Notes: a model not told the origin generated them from the sequence alone. A stretch of DNA of 64,000 nt from CAIYXB01 sp038146805 (GCA_038146805.1 JAYQSH010000002.1:62001-126000); one strand, 5' to 3'; counted from the stretch's first letter, positions 1 through 9,421 are shown. Program-made: numbers and translations.

Positions 1-1
1 C

Positions 2-1057
2 AAAGAAAGTTCTGAAGCACTTACCAATCATGTGCGCGACTTAACAAAAGCACAAAAAGAACAGTTGGCAAGTTTTGCTGAAGCATTGAAAGGTTTTGGT
101 GACAACAACTACAAGCAACTTAAAAATTTACAAGAAAGCAATGAAAAGAAACTAGAAGAAATGCGCTTAACCGTCGATGAAAAACTGCAATCAACTTTAG
201 AAAAAAGATTAGACTCGTCTTTCAAACAAGTGTCAGAAAGACTTGAAAAAGTTCATGCCGGTCTTGGTGAAATGCAAAACTTAGCAACAGGTGTTGGTGA
301 CTTGAAAAAAGTTCTAACCAATGTAAAAACTCGTGGAACTTGGGGTGAGGTTCAGTTAGCCAATTTATTAGAAGACATTATGTCGCCTGAACAGTATCAA
401 GCAAATGTTGGCATCAAAGCAAAGTCACAAGAAAGAGTAGATTTTGCTATTAAACTACCCGGTAGTTCAGATACTGCCGAAGTTGTCTGGTTGCCTATTG
501 ATTCAAAGTTTCCACAAGAAGATTACCAAAAACTTGTTGATGCTAACGAAATCTCAGATCCTGTCGCCGCAGAACTTGCAAGTAAACAATTAGAAAACAG
601 AATCAAACTAGAAGCGAAATCAATATCTGAAAAATATATCGACCCACCACAAACAACAGATTTTGCTCTTTTGTTTTTACCAACAGAAGGTTTATATGCT
701 GAAGTTTTAAGAATGCCGGGTTTGGTTGATTTTGTTCAACGCAAACATCGAGTTAATCTTGTTGGTCCAACTACTCTTGCCGCTTTGTTAAATTCATTAC
801 AGTTAGGTTTTAAAACTTTAACGATCCAAAAAAGAACAAGTGAAGTTTGGCATTTACTTTCTGATATCAAAAAACATTTTGGTAGCTTTGGCGATCTTCT
901 AGAAAAAGCACATGATAAAGTTGGTCAGGCTACAAAAGTTATTGAAGATGCCGGAAAGCGTTCGCGTACTATTGAAGCAAAACTAAGAAAGGTTGAATCA
1001 ATACAAGGTCCAACATCGACTAATATTCAAGCTATAGCATCTAGTAATTTGAATTAA
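2..1057 (+). CDS. rmuC: DNA recombination protein RmuC (5' truncated by window)
   Basis: RmuC-family protein, a predicted nuclease-like factor that limits recombination at inverted repeats. The reading frame is open from base 2, so the true start lies outside the window; the first possible start codon inside is a GTG at 32. The N-terminal third is a coiled coil rich in K, E and L. The core carries the family motif around RGTWGEVQLANLLE and the DSKFPQEDY block, then a conserved C-terminal helical region. It converges with holA, and the two 3' ends overlap by about 17 bases. The family call is good; the biochemical role is known only indirectly for the family. Confidence 0.85.
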   Translation, partial: KESSEALTNHVRDLTKAQKEQLASFAEALKGFGDNNYKQLKNLQESNEKKLEEMRLTVDEKLQSTLEKRLDSSFKQVSERLEKVHAGLGEMQNLATGVGDLKKVLTNVKTRGTWGEVQLANLLEDIMSPEQYQANVGIKAKSQERVDFAIKLPGSSDTAEVVWLPIDSKFPQEDYQKLVDANEISDPVAAELASKQLENRIKLEAKSISEKYIDPPQTTDFALLFLPTEGLYAEVLRMPGLVDFVQRKHRVNLVGPTTLAALLNSLQLGFKTLTIQKRTSEVWHLLSDIKKHFGSFGDLLEKAHDKVGQATKVIEDAGKRSRTIEAKLRKVESIQGPTSTNIQAIASSNLN

Positions 1058-2008
1058 GCAACAAATCTCTTTTAAAAGCCCTCTCCAATTGGTCTTCGCC
1101 ACGTTTGACTTTTCTTTCGATTTCAAGGATTTTAGTAAGACATGAATTTAAATCTGCAATACTTACACGCGCTAATTCTTTTTGTTGATAATAAAGTCTT
1201 CCGGGTGTGATACCCAAAAAACTTGCAAGCTCGTTTTTATTGCGATATTGTTTTTCTGCTAATTTTAGTTTCAAAGAGTTTGAGATGCTCGTTTCAACTA
1301 TGGCAAGTATTCCTATGTTTAATTCACGTGCTTTGACAATCTTTTCAAATTCTTGCAAAGCTTGATTTTTTTGTTTTTGACTAATGTATTTTATTAATTT
1401 GAAAATGTCATGTTTGCTATCAAGCTCAGTGCTCAAATATTCTTTATCAAGTTCTTTGCCGCTAATGACAAGTCTTTCAAGTTCACTATAAAGCTTGGCG
1501 CTATCTTCAACACCGACTTGTTCAGCTATAAATTCTGCTATCTCTAAATTGAGTTTTTTGCCGTCTGCAAGCTCAGCATAAATCTGTACTAGCCATTGAC
1601 TGGCTTCTTTGAGATCCCATGATTTAAAATCTTCAAATTTTATTTCTTGTACAATTGCCTTAAAATCTTTTTTGATTTTTTTTACAAGTTTTAATGCACC
1701 ATTGATTTTTTCGTTATTAAAAATCACGATATTATTTTCTGGTTTGTTTTTTAGTGAGTTGCAAATTCTTTCAACTTCTTTATCATCAGATTTATTTTCC
1801 AAAGGCTTAAAATCGTGCACTAAAATGATTTTTGCCCCCCACCAAATGCGGGTGTTTGAATATTGGCACAAAAACTATTTAAATCTGGATTAGTTAATTC
1901 TTGAAAATTAAAGCCATTAAGTTCCTGCTCAGCAAAAGTATCTTTGCAGATCTTTTTAAATTTGAGCTGTCTTCTAAATTTATCTTTGCCTGCAAGCAAA
2001 TAAAGCAT
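1041..2008 (-). CDS. holA: DNA polymerase III delta subunit HolA (one frame break)
   Basis: Delta subunit of the clamp loader, which opens the beta clamp for loading on DNA. The start at 2008 gives MLYLLAGKDKF, typical of HolA. The N-terminal piece runs in one frame to a run of six C at 1835-1840 (G on the coding strand). One extra G would join QTPAFGGG to AKIILVHDF and carry the protein on to 1041. Together the pieces give about 320 residues, the normal family length, with the AAA-like lid and C-terminal collar region (YYQQKELAR, LERAFKRDLLL). The gene is essential in other bacteria, so the break is probably a homopolymer miscall rather than real loss. Confidence 0.8.
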
Positions 2009-2025
2009 GTAAATATTTTAGCTTT

Positions 2026-2439
2026 TTATTTTGCTCGTGCTAATAAATTTTCTATAGTTCTTGGAATTCTTGAAAATGAAGCAGACTGCCTAGAAGCTTT
2101 TTGGGGCTGTTTAGTTTCACATTGAACTTGTGTATGGCTAATTGTTACATGTGCCGCCGCTACATCTCTATGCGCCCTTGGCTCTGGTCCGTATTCCTTT
2201 AATAAAGTAGGTGTTTTGAATTGTTCTTGTGGATTTATGAAGTTATTTCTAGCTTCATAATCTTTTCTTTGAGGTCTTTTAGTTGGGCTTCTGTGTAAAG
2301 CGCTTATTTTGCCTTGTTTGGCTAGAAAATCTGCGGCGGCGCTTCTGTTTACTGCTACTGCAGCAGGTTTTTCTTGTCTTTGTATGTTTGTAGAAACTTT
2401 TGCTAGTACTAGGTCTCTAATTGATTCGATTTTTGCCAA
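2026..2439 (-). CDS. Hypothetical protein, basic, 137 aa
   Basis: I do not recognise this gene. It has a textbook ribosome binding site (GGAGGA at 2448-2453) eight bases ahead of a TTG start, which supports translation. The product is basic and largely polar, with many Q, R, K and A residues, and no membrane segment or signal peptide. A stretch around SPTKRPQRKDYEARNN looks disordered. It lies just upstream of holA on the same strand and is divergent from the ribosomal operon. Confidence 0.55.
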   Translation of the reverse strand: MAKIESIRDLVLAKVSTNIQRQEKPAAVAVNRSAAADFLAKQGKISALHRSPTKRPQRKDYEARNNFINPQEQFKTPTLLKEYGPEPRAHRDVAAAHVTISHTQVQCETKQPQKASRQSASFSRIPRTIENLLARAK

Positions 2440-2524
2440 AATTTAAGTCCTCCGTGTTCTTTTTATTAAATAACTTAGAGTTTAAGTTTTGATTAAGGAC
2501 CTAATTAAAAGCTTTTAAGACTTC

Positions 2525-2576
2525 AATTAAATTAACAAGCACAAGGGCAAGCCCTAGTGCCGCGCTGAATTTAATT
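2525..2576. repeat. Nested inverted repeat in the rplB upstream region
   Basis: AATTAAATT at 2525-2533 is the exact reverse complement of AATTTAATT at 2568-2576. Between them GCAC/GTGC and GGGC/GCCC also pair, so the whole block can fold into one long hairpin. It lies in the 319-base divergent gap between the 137-aa gene and rplB. It could be a leader or terminator structure; there is no U-run on either side. The rest of the gap (2440-2758) is AT-rich and shows no gene. Confidence 0.45.
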
Positions 2577-2758
2577 AGAATTTTTAGCCTTAACTATTTT
2601 CTTTGATTTTGTATTGCAAATTTAAGCTTTTCTTCCATATATAGCCTTAATAACTATGTGCTTGCTCTGTTAAGATTATGCTTCGCGTCTTGATAGGGAC
2701 TTTCCTATTGGATGCAATTTAAGCGCATGCGCTGAAAACCCAAAAAAAGAAGGAAACA

Positions 2759-3604
2759 ATGGCCCTAAAAAAATTAAAACCACGTACACCTGGTAGCAGA
2801 GGAACTATACTTCTAGATAGATCAGATATTACTAGTTCTAAATCTGAAAAAAGACTTACCAAAAAATTAAACAAAAACACTGGTCGTAATAATTCTGGAA
2901 AAATTACTACTCGTCACAAAGGTGGTGGCAATAAGAAAAAATACAGAGTGATCGATTGGAAAAGAAATAAGTTTGGTATTAAAGCGACTGTTAAGTCAAT
3001 TGAATACGATCCAAACAGAAACGTTCATATCGCTTTGCTTGTATATGAAGATGGAGAAAAAAGATATATTTTAAGACCAAACAACTTACAAATTGGTGCA
3101 ACTCTTGAATCTGGTCCAGATGCAGAAGTTAGAACTGGAAACTCAATGGCACTCAAAGATATGCCACTTGGTTCTGTAATTCATTGTATTGAGCTTACTC
3201 CGGGTAAGGGTGCTCAAATGGTTAGAGCGGCTGGTAATTCAGCTCAGTTAGTTGCAAGAGATGCTGGATTTGCAACTTTAAGAATGCCTTCAAGCGAGAT
3301 GAGAAAAGTTAAAGAAGATTGCATGGCTACTTTTGGTGAGCTTTGTAATTCAGATTGGAAAAACGTTGTTTGGGGTAAAGCAGGACGCAAACGTCACCAA
3401 GGTATCAAGCCTACAGTTCGTGGTTCTGTGATGAACCCTGTAGATCACCCTCATGGTGGTGGTGAAGGTAAATGTCCAATTGGTGGAGTTCCTAAATCTT
3501 ACACTGGTAAGAGATTAGGACGTAAAACTCGTAATCCACGTTTGGCATCTTCTAAGCTAATCATTACTAACCGTAGAGGTAAAAAGGTTGCGGCAACTTC
3601 ATAA
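2759..3604 (+). CDS. rplB: 50S ribosomal protein L2
   Basis: Large-subunit protein needed for subunit association and peptidyl transfer. The 281-residue product has the usual length, with GKITTRHKGGG near the N-terminus and the conserved C-terminal VRGSVMNPVDHPHGGGEG, whose His lies near the catalytic centre. The start follows an AAGGAA ribosome binding site. It is the first gene of the operon here, although in most bacteria rpsJ, rplC, rplD and rplW come before it; upstream there is a divergent gene instead. Very secure. Confidence 0.98.
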   Translation: MALKKLKPRTPGSRGTILLDRSDITSSKSEKRLTKKLNKNTGRNNSGKITTRHKGGGNKKKYRVIDWKRNKFGIKATVKSIEYDPNRNVHIALLVYEDGEKRYILRPNNLQIGATLESGPDAEVRTGNSMALKDMPLGSVIHCIELTPGKGAQMVRAAGNSAQLVARDAGFATLRMPSSEMRKVKEDCMATFGELCNSDWKNVVWGKAGRKRHQGIKPTVRGSVMNPVDHPHGGGEGKCPIGGVPKSYTGKRLGRKTRNPRLASSKLIITNRRGKKVAATS

Positions 3605-3623
3605 GGATTTAAGGAAATAAAAA

Positions 3624-3899
3624 ATGGCAAGATCACAAAAAAAAGGACCATACGTACACGAATCACTTTGGAAAAAAGTGCAAGAAGCTCAAAGTGCTGG
3701 TAAAAAAATGGTTATCAAAACTTACAAAAGAGCGTCAATGATTTTACCTGATATGGTAGGTCTAACAATTGCTGTACACAACGGTCGTAAATTTATCCCT
3801 GTTTATTGTACTGAGTCTATGGTTGGACATAGATTAGGTGAATTTGCAATAACCAGAACATTCAAAGGACACGCTGGATCTAAAAAGGCTGGAAAATAA
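3624..3899 (+). CDS. rpsS: 30S ribosomal protein S19
   Basis: Small-subunit head protein that contacts the tRNA A-site finger. It has 91 residues, normal for the family. MARSQKKGPYVHESLWKKV and the C-terminal GHRLGEFAITRTFKGHAG signature are clear. It follows rplB by 19 bases with an AAGGAAAT binding site, and rplV comes 18 bases later. Confidence 0.98.
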   Translation: MARSQKKGPYVHESLWKKVQEAQSAGKKMVIKTYKRASMILPDMVGLTIAVHNGRKFIPVYCTESMVGHRLGEFAITRTFKGHAGSKKAGK

Positions 3900-3917
3900 T
3901 TTTAATAGGAAATAAAA

Positions 3918-4565
3918 ATGGCTACTAAAGAATCAACTAATACAAAAATTGCAAAAGCTTCATTAGCTTTTACAAGACAGTCAGCAAGAAAGGTTAGAAG
4001 AACTGCTAACTTGCTTAGAAAGCTTACTGCTGGTGAAGCTGTAACTCAATTAGAGTTTATGCCTTACGAAGCGGCTCAATGCCTAAAAAAACTAATTGGC
4101 AGTGCAATGGCAAATGCTAATCATAATTTAGAAATAGAAAATCCTGCGGATTTGAAAATTTCTCAGTTGTTGGTTGATGAAGGTGTTACTTACAAAAGAT
4201 GGAGAGCTATGAGTAAAGGTAGAGCTTATAGCATTATGAAACGAACTTCAAAAGCTTCAGTTGTTTTAAGTGAAATGGATGCTGCTGAATACGCAAAATA
4301 TGTTTGGGATCATTCACCAAGAAACAAAAAAAGAATTATTGAGGAAACTGTTACTGAAACAAAAAAATCTAAAGCTGAACCAAAAGCTCAAAAAGTAGAG
4401 GAAAAAGCAGAAACAGCTTCTCAAGAAGAGCCTAAGGCTAAAAAATCAAAAGCAAAGCCTAAAGCAAAAAAAGAAGATAAAGAGCCAAAGGCTGCAAAAA
4501 CTTCTACAAAAAAGAAAAAAACTTCTAAAAAAGAAGAGACTAACAATCAGGAGGCAGATAGTTAA
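3918..4565 (+). CDS. rplV: 50S ribosomal protein L22 with long Lys-rich tail
   Basis: L22 lines the peptide exit tunnel. Residues about 10-120 form the canonical domain (ARKVRRTANLLRKL, the RAMSKGRAYSIMKRTS loop). The family is usually about 110 residues, but this one has 215. The extra C-terminal 90 or so are a repetitive K/A/E/P tail of KSKAKPKAKKEDKE type, probably disordered. The stop overlaps the rpsC start by one base (TAATG), so the two are likely translationally coupled. Confidence 0.96.
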   Translation: MATKESTNTKIAKASLAFTRQSARKVRRTANLLRKLTAGEAVTQLEFMPYEAAQCLKKLIGSAMANANHNLEIENPADLKISQLLVDEGVTYKRWRAMSKGRAYSIMKRTSKASVVLSEMDAAEYAKYVWDHSPRNKKRIIEETVTETKKSKAEPKAQKVEEKAETASQEEPKAKKSKAKPKAKKEDKEPKAAKTSTKKKKTSKKEETNNQEADS

Positions 4566-5278
4566 TGGGACAAAAAGTACCACCTAGAGCAAATAGACTT
4601 GGAGTTATTGATGACCCAGATTCTACAACTTATGCAAGTTTTAGATCTGGCGAATTTGCCGCTATTTTACAAGAAGATACAATGATCAGAAATTACTTGA
4701 AAAAGAAATTGAAGAACGCAAGCGTATCAAAAATTTTAATTCAAAGAAAGCCTGGACAAGTACAAGTTGGTATCGTAACTGCTAGACCGGGTTTGATTAT
4801 GGGTAAAGCTAATGAAGGTGTTGATGCTTTGAAAAAAGAAATTCAAGCAATGATCTCAACAGCTGATTTGAACTTAGTTTTAAATATTTTCGAAGTAAAT
4901 AAAGTTGATATAGACGCTCAGTTGATTGCTGAATCTATCGCTCAACAATTAGAAAGAAGAATTGCTTTTAGAAGAGCAATGAAACAATCTATTCAAAGAG
5001 CGATGAGAGCTGGAGCTAAAGGTATCAAGATTATGACTTCTGGAAGATTGTCTGGTATTGAGATTGCTCGTAGTGAAAAAGCACAAGAAGGAAGCGTTCC
5101 TTGTCACACTTGGAGAGCTGACATTCACTATGGTTTTGCTGAAGCCTTCACTACTTATGGAAACATCGGTGTGAAAGTTTGGGTAAACAAAGGTATTTTA
5201 GAGCCGGGTGAAAAATCAAGACCTAATATTAAGGCTGCTGCTGGAAGAACTGAGGAGACTGCTGTACTTGCTGCATAG
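4565..5278 (+). CDS. rpsC: 30S ribosomal protein S3
   Basis: S3 binds at the mRNA entry channel. The 237-residue product has an N-terminal KH domain (ILIQRKPGQVQVGIVTARPG) and the C-terminal S3 domain (GRLSGIEIARSE, HYGFAEAFTTYG). The ATG shares its A with the rplV stop and is preceded by an AGGAGG site inside rplV. Length and motifs are normal. Confidence 0.98.
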   Translation: MGQKVPPRANRLGVIDDPDSTTYASFRSGEFAAILQEDTMIRNYLKKKLKNASVSKILIQRKPGQVQVGIVTARPGLIMGKANEGVDALKKEIQAMISTADLNLVLNIFEVNKVDIDAQLIAESIAQQLERRIAFRRAMKQSIQRAMRAGAKGIKIMTSGRLSGIEIARSEKAQEGSVPCHTWRADIHYGFAEAFTTYGNIGVKVWVNKGILEPGEKSRPNIKAAAGRTEETAVLAA

Positions 5279-5300
5279 TAAAGCTTAGAAAGGAAATTTT

Positions 5301-5726
5301 ATGTTACTACCAAAAAGAACAAAATTTAGAAAACAGATGAGAGGCAGAATGAAGGGTAAAGAAACTCGTGGTGCTTCTGTACATTTTGGTGAGATTGCTT
5401 TGCAAGTACTTGAGCCGGGTTGGATTAACTCAAGACAAATTGAAGCCGCTCGTCGTGCTATGACTCGTCATATCAAAAGGGGTGGAAGAATTTGGATTCG
5501 TGTTTTCCCTGATAAGCCAATTACACAAAAACCTGCTGAGACTCGAATGGGTGCTGGTAAGGGTAATCCTGAGTATTGGGTTGCTGTTGTTAGACCGGGA
5601 AGAATTATTTTTGAAATAGCTGGTGTTAATTTACAAACTGCTTCAAGAGCATTGGAACTTGCTGCAGCTAAGTTTCCAGTGAAATGTAAAGTTGTAGTCA
5701 GAGAAGGGATCGAGACTCCTAACTAA
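5301..5726 (+). CDS. rplP: 50S ribosomal protein L16
   Basis: L16 helps organise the A-site of the large subunit. It is 141 residues, beginning MLLPKRTKFRKQMRGRMKG, with the conserved GKGNPEYWVAVVRPGRI block. It lies in the operon between rpsC and rpmC with short gaps and an AAGGAAA binding site. Confidence 0.98.
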   Translation: MLLPKRTKFRKQMRGRMKGKETRGASVHFGEIALQVLEPGWINSRQIEAARRAMTRHIKRGGRIWIRVFPDKPITQKPAETRMGAGKGNPEYWVAVVRPGRIIFEIAGVNLQTASRALELAAAKFPVKCKVVVREGIETPN

Positions 5727-5748
5727 GTGAGTTAAAGAAGGAAAAGTT

Positions 5749-5949
5749 ATGATACTTAAAACAAGAGAGTTACAAGAGAAATCAACAACAGAACTAAATG
5801 AAGAATTAGCTAAAGTTCGCAAAGAGCTTTTTGAAGCTAGAATGAAGTTTTATTCACGTAATTTAGAAAACAGTTCTTTGATGCGTGAACTTAGAAAGTC
5901 GATCGCGAGAATCAATACAGTTTTAAAACAAAAGGAGACTCAAGCTTAA
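5749..5949 (+). CDS. rpmC: 50S ribosomal protein L29
   Basis: Small helical large-subunit protein near the exit tunnel and SRP docking site. Its 66 residues contain the family pattern LREL...ELxxELAKVRKELFEAR and the terminal RKSIARINTVLKQ. It sits between rplP and rpsQ as in most S10/spc operons. Confidence 0.96.
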   Translation: MILKTRELQEKSTTELNEELAKVRKELFEARMKFYSRNLENSSLMRELRKSIARINTVLKQKETQA

Positions 5950-5971
5950 TTAGGAGCAAGAGGAAAATTTT

Positions 5972-6217
5972 ATGCCAAAGAGACAATTAACAGGTAAAGT
6001 AAAAAACAATTCAACAGATAAAACAATCTCTGTTGTTGTTGAACGTAAAAAGAATCACCCAATTTACAAAAAAGTTGTAAATTTCCGTAAAAATTTCGCT
6101 GCTCATGATGAAAATAATGAAGCAAATATTGGCGATACAGTTTTGATCGAAGAGTGTGCTCCTAAATCAAAAACAAAAACTTGGGTACTGAAAGAGGTTT
6201 TAGAAAAAGCGATTTAG
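5972..6217 (+). CDS. rpsQ: 30S ribosomal protein S17
   Basis: Primary 16S-binding protein with an OB fold. It is 81 residues, with LTGKVKNNSTDKTISVVVER at the N-terminus and the GDTVLIEECAPKSKTKTW motif. Position and spacing are typical, after rpmC and before rplN. Confidence 0.97.
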   Translation: MPKRQLTGKVKNNSTDKTISVVVERKKNHPIYKKVVNFRKNFAAHDENNEANIGDTVLIEECAPKSKTKTWVLKEVLEKAI

Positions 6218-6251
6218 TTTAGAAAATTTTGCTTAGGTTAAAGGAAAAAAT

Positions 6252-6617
6252 ATGTTAGGTCAAGAGTCAGAATTAGAAGTAGCAGATAACACAGGTGCAA
6301 AACGAGTAAGAGTAATAAGAGTTCTTAAAGCAAACTCAAATAAAGCTTTTCTTGGAGATATTATTGTTGCAACTGTTAAAGATGCAAACCCTAATATGCC
6401 AGTGAAAAAATCAGATGTGGTTAAAGCAGTGGTTGTTAGAACTCGTAAACGTAAAAAACGTGCAGACGGTAGTTGGATTAGTTTTGATCAAAATGCTTGT
6501 GTGATTGTTGATAAAGATGGTAACCCAAGAGGTTCTCGTGTTTTTGGTCCAATCGCTCGTGAACTGAGAGAAAAAGGATACATGAAAATTGTTTCTTTAG
6601 CTCAGGAGGTTGTTTAA
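6252..6617 (+). CDS. rplN: 50S ribosomal protein L14
   Basis: L14 lies at the subunit interface. It is 121 residues with the signature LEVADNTGAKRVRVIRVL and a conserved SRVFGPIARELREKGYMKI end. The AAGGAAAAA binding site precedes the ATG. It is followed by rplX. Confidence 0.98.
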   Translation: MLGQESELEVADNTGAKRVRVIRVLKANSNKAFLGDIIVATVKDANPNMPVKKSDVVKAVVVRTRKRKKRADGSWISFDQNACVIVDKDGNPRGSRVFGPIARELREKGYMKIVSLAQEVV

Positions 6618-6638
6618 TTAAGGTTTAGGTAAAGAAAA

Positions 6639-7079
6639 ATGCAAAAAGCAAAGAAAAGAAAAATTAGATACACTAAAGCGGCAAAACCTAGTTGCGATAA
6701 AAAATATAATCGTAGTTTAGCTTCTCAAGCTTTAATCAAAAAAGGTAGTCGTAACCTTAAAGTTAAACTTCACGTTAATAAGGGTGATGAAATTATTGTT
6801 ATTAGTGGTGATGATAAAGGTAAGATTTCTAAAATTTTAGAAGTTTTCCCTAAGAAAGGTAAAGTTTTAGTTGAAGGTGTAAACCTTATCAAAAAACATA
6901 GTCGTGCTCAAGGTCCTGGACAAGAAGGTGAGATTATCGAAAGAGAAGCTCCAATCTTTGCTTCAAAAGTGATGCTTTGGGATGATGAAAACAAAAAAGC
7001 TTCTAGAGTTGCTCACAAAAATTTAGAGTCTGGAAAAAAAGTTAGAGTTTATAACACTTCTGGAGAGCAGATAGATTAA
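6639..7079 (+). CDS. rplX: 50S ribosomal protein L24, N-terminally extended
   Basis: Early assembly protein of the large subunit. The KOW motif (KGDEIIVISGDDKGK) and the VEGVNLIKKHSR block identify it. At 146 residues it is about 40 longer than usual; the extra part is a basic N-terminal region of about 45 residues before the KOW domain (KKRKIRYTKAAKPS). An internal start is possible, but the 6639 ATG follows an AGGTAAAG-type site and the usual operon spacing. Confidence 0.95.
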   Translation: MQKAKKRKIRYTKAAKPSCDKKYNRSLASQALIKKGSRNLKVKLHVNKGDEIIVISGDDKGKISKILEVFPKKGKVLVEGVNLIKKHSRAQGPGQEGEIIEREAPIFASKVMLWDDENKKASRVAHKNLESGKKVRVYNTSGEQID

Positions 7080-7097
7080 TTTTAAGGGATAAAAATC

Positions 7098-7661
7098 ATG
7101 GCAGTATTAGTAATAAAAGATAAGTATGAAGAAATTAGAGCTAAGTTAAAAGAAGAACTTGGTTTGGTTAATGATCTTCAAATACCAAAATTAGAAAAAA
7201 TCGTTATTAACTTTGGTTTAGGTGAGTCGGCAACAAACGCAAAAACTTTAGAAAATGCTATTGAAGATATAGTAAATATCACTTCTCAAAAACCAGTTAT
7301 CACTAGAGCTAAAAAATCAATTTCAACTTTTAAAGTTCGTGAAGGTATGGCTTTAGGTTTAAAAGTTACTTTGAGAAAAGAAAAAATGTATAACTTCTTT
7401 TCTAAGTTAGTAAATGTTGCTTTACCTCGTGTAAGAGATTTTCAAGGTCTTTCTCCAAGATCTTTTGATGGTAAGGGTAACTATACTTTTGGTGTAAAAG
7501 AACAATTGATTTTCCCTGAAATCAAATATGACAAAGTAGACGCAGTTCGTGGAATGGATATCACTATTTGTACAAGTTCAGCAAATAATGTTGGTGCTAG
7601 AGCTCTTTTAAAAGCTTTAGGTTTTCCGTTCAAAAATTTATCTGTTAAGGAAGGAATGTAA
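7098..7661 (+). CDS. rplE: 50S ribosomal protein L5
   Basis: Binds 5S rRNA and contacts the small-subunit head. The 187 residues include PKLEKIVINFGLGESATNAK, the PVITRAKKSISTFKVREG core and RGMDITICTSS near the end. Normal length, in the conserved spc order before rpsN. Confidence 0.98.
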   Translation: MAVLVIKDKYEEIRAKLKEELGLVNDLQIPKLEKIVINFGLGESATNAKTLENAIEDIVNITSQKPVITRAKKSISTFKVREGMALGLKVTLRKEKMYNFFSKLVNVALPRVRDFQGLSPRSFDGKGNYTFGVKEQLIFPEIKYDKVDAVRGMDITICTSSANNVGARALLKALGFPFKNLSVKEGM

Positions 7662-7672
7662 GGAATTTAATT

Positions 7673-7978
7673 ATGGCAAAAAAATCAGCAGTACAAAAAT
7701 CTATAAACAAAAGAAAGCTAATGGATAAATATGCTAAAAAGCGTGAAGATCTTAAAAAGCAATTAGCAAATACAGAGCTTGATTTTGAAGAAAGAATTTT
7801 GATTCAGAAGAAATTAGAGGCATTGCCTTTAAACTCTTCTCAAGTTCGTCATAAAAATAGATGTTGGTTAACAGGTCGTCCAAAAGGCTACCACAGAGAT
7901 TTAGGTCTGTGTCGTAATGCCTTAAGAACAATGGCGCATCAAGGTTTAATACCAGGAATGACAAAGGCGAGTTGGTAA
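7673..7978 (+). CDS. rpsN: 30S ribosomal protein S14 (long, zinc-free type)
   Basis: S14 of the roughly 100-residue type. The C-terminal NRCWLTGRPKGYHRDLGLCR block is typical. The double CxxC zinc knuckle of the short zinc-binding type is absent, so this is the zinc-independent form. It follows rplE by 11 bases. Confidence 0.96.
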   Translation: MAKKSAVQKSINKRKLMDKYAKKREDLKKQLANTELDFEERILIQKKLEALPLNSSQVRHKNRCWLTGRPKGYHRDLGLCRNALRTMAHQGLIPGMTKASW

Positions 7979-7999
7979 TTTAAGTTAAGGATTTTAAAA

Positions 8000-8446
8000 A
8001 TGGAAACAGCAAACAAAGAGACAAATAGAAGAAAGTTAATTAACAAGACAACCAATGATCCTGTATCTGACTTTTTAACAAGAATAAGAAATGCTTTATT
8101 AGTAAAAAAAGAGAAAGTATCAGTTCCTTTCTCAAAATTAAAACTGAATTTGGCAGAGTTATTTAGAAATGAAGGATTTATCAATGATGTAAAAGTTGTA
8201 AATGAAAATGATGCGGCTTTAAAATCTTTGGTTTTGGATTTGAGATATGTTAATGGCAAACCTGCTATTTCAGGAATGCGCAAAATTTCAAAGCCGGGTC
8301 TTAGAAAGTATTCAAAAGCAAAATATGCACCGCGAGTTTTCAGCGGTCTTGGAATTAGTGTTTTGACAACTTCAAATGGTTTACTTACTGATAGAGCAGC
8401 AAGAACTCAGAAAGTTGGAGGTGAAATTCTTTGCCAAGTTTGGTAA
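8000..8446 (+). CDS. rpsH: 30S ribosomal protein S8
   Basis: Primary 16S-binding protein. The family core starts at NDPVSDFLTRIRNALL, so the 8000 start adds about 15 residues (METANKETNRRKL...). RKISKPGLRKY and GLGISVLTTSNGLLTDRAAR are conserved. Length is 148. A start inside the extension is not favoured, because the AAGGATTT site precedes 8000. Confidence 0.96.
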   Translation: METANKETNRRKLINKTTNDPVSDFLTRIRNALLVKKEKVSVPFSKLKLNLAELFRNEGFINDVKVVNENDAALKSLVLDLRYVNGKPAISGMRKISKPGLRKYSKAKYAPRVFSGLGISVLTTSNGLLTDRAARTQKVGGEILCQVW

Positions 8447-8480
8447 TTGAGTTTTTAGGATTTTAAGAAGAGGAAAAAAA

Positions 8481-9035
8481 ATGTCACGTATCGGAAAAAA
8501 AGAAATATCTATCCCAGCTGGAGTCGAGATTAAAATCGAAGCTCTTGATCTTGGTCAAAAAGTTTCTGTTAAGGGACCTAAAGGTGAATTGAGCCGTGTT
8601 ATTCGTCCTGAGATTGAAGTTGTGCAAGAGGGTGAAACACTTTTGGTTAAACGTCGTAATGAAGAAAGAAAAACTAGAGCTCTTCATGGTTTATCTCGTA
8701 CTTTAATCAATAATATGGTTATTGGTGTTACAACTGGTTTCAAAAAAGAACTTAGTATCGTCGGTGTTGGTTATAGAGCACTTTTAAAAGGAACTGATTT
8801 AGATTTTCAAGTTGGTAAATCTCACCCAGTAATTGTTAAGCCACCTGAAGGTGTAAAGTTTACAGTAGAAGAGAACAATACTTTGATAGTAATCGAAGGT
8901 TTTGATAAAGAATTAGTTGGTCAAATTGCTGCTAATATAATTGCAATTAGACCACCTGAGCCTTATAAAGGTAAGGGTATCAGAATCAAAGGTCAGCATA
9001 TCCGTCGTAAAGCTGGTAAGAGTGGTTCTAAATAA
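8481..9035 (+). CDS. rplF: 50S ribosomal protein L6
   Basis: L6 lies near the GTPase-associated centre. Its 184 residues start MSRIGKKEISIPAGVE and end with the PEPYKGKGIRIKGQHIRRKAGK motif. It is the normal family length, in operon order after rpsH. Confidence 0.98.
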   Translation: MSRIGKKEISIPAGVEIKIEALDLGQKVSVKGPKGELSRVIRPEIEVVQEGETLLVKRRNEERKTRALHGLSRTLINNMVIGVTTGFKKELSIVGVGYRALLKGTDLDFQVGKSHPVIVKPPEGVKFTVEENNTLIVIEGFDKELVGQIAANIIAIRPPEPYKGKGIRIKGQHIRRKAGKSGSK

Positions 9036-9058
9036 ATTTTATAGTTAGGAAAGTAAAA

Positions 9059-9421
9059 ATGGTACAAGCAACAAGAAAAGAAAAAAGATTAAAAAGACAC
9101 TTTAGAGCAAGAAAGAAAATTTTTGGCTCTTCTGAAAGACCTCGTATGGTTATCACCAGAACAAACAAGCATATTGGTGCACAAGTTATTAACGATCAAG
9201 ACGAAAAAACTTTATGCGCTATTTATTCTTATTCAAAAGATTTGAAAGGTAAAGTTCGTGGATATGATATAGCTGGAGCAGAAGAAGTTGGTAAAGCAAT
9301 TGCTCTTAAGGCTATCGAGGCAGGTGTTGCTAAAGTTGTTTGTGACACTGGTGGAAACCTTTATCATGGTAGAGTAAAAGCTTTAGCTGAAGCAGCTAGA
9401 AAAGCAGGTTTGGAGTTTTAA
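9059..9421 (+). CDS. rplR: 50S ribosomal protein L18
   Basis: Binds 5S rRNA together with L5. Its 120 residues contain RPRMVITRTNKHIGAQVI and the C-terminal FDTGG-type block (VCDTGGNLYHGRVKALAEA). Correct length and operon position. Confidence 0.97.
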   Translation: MVQATRKEKRLKRHFRARKKIFGSSERPRMVITRTNKHIGAQVINDQDEKTLCAIYSYSKDLKGKVRGYDIAGAEEVGKAIALKAIEAGVAKVVCDTGGNLYHGRVKALAEAARKAGLEF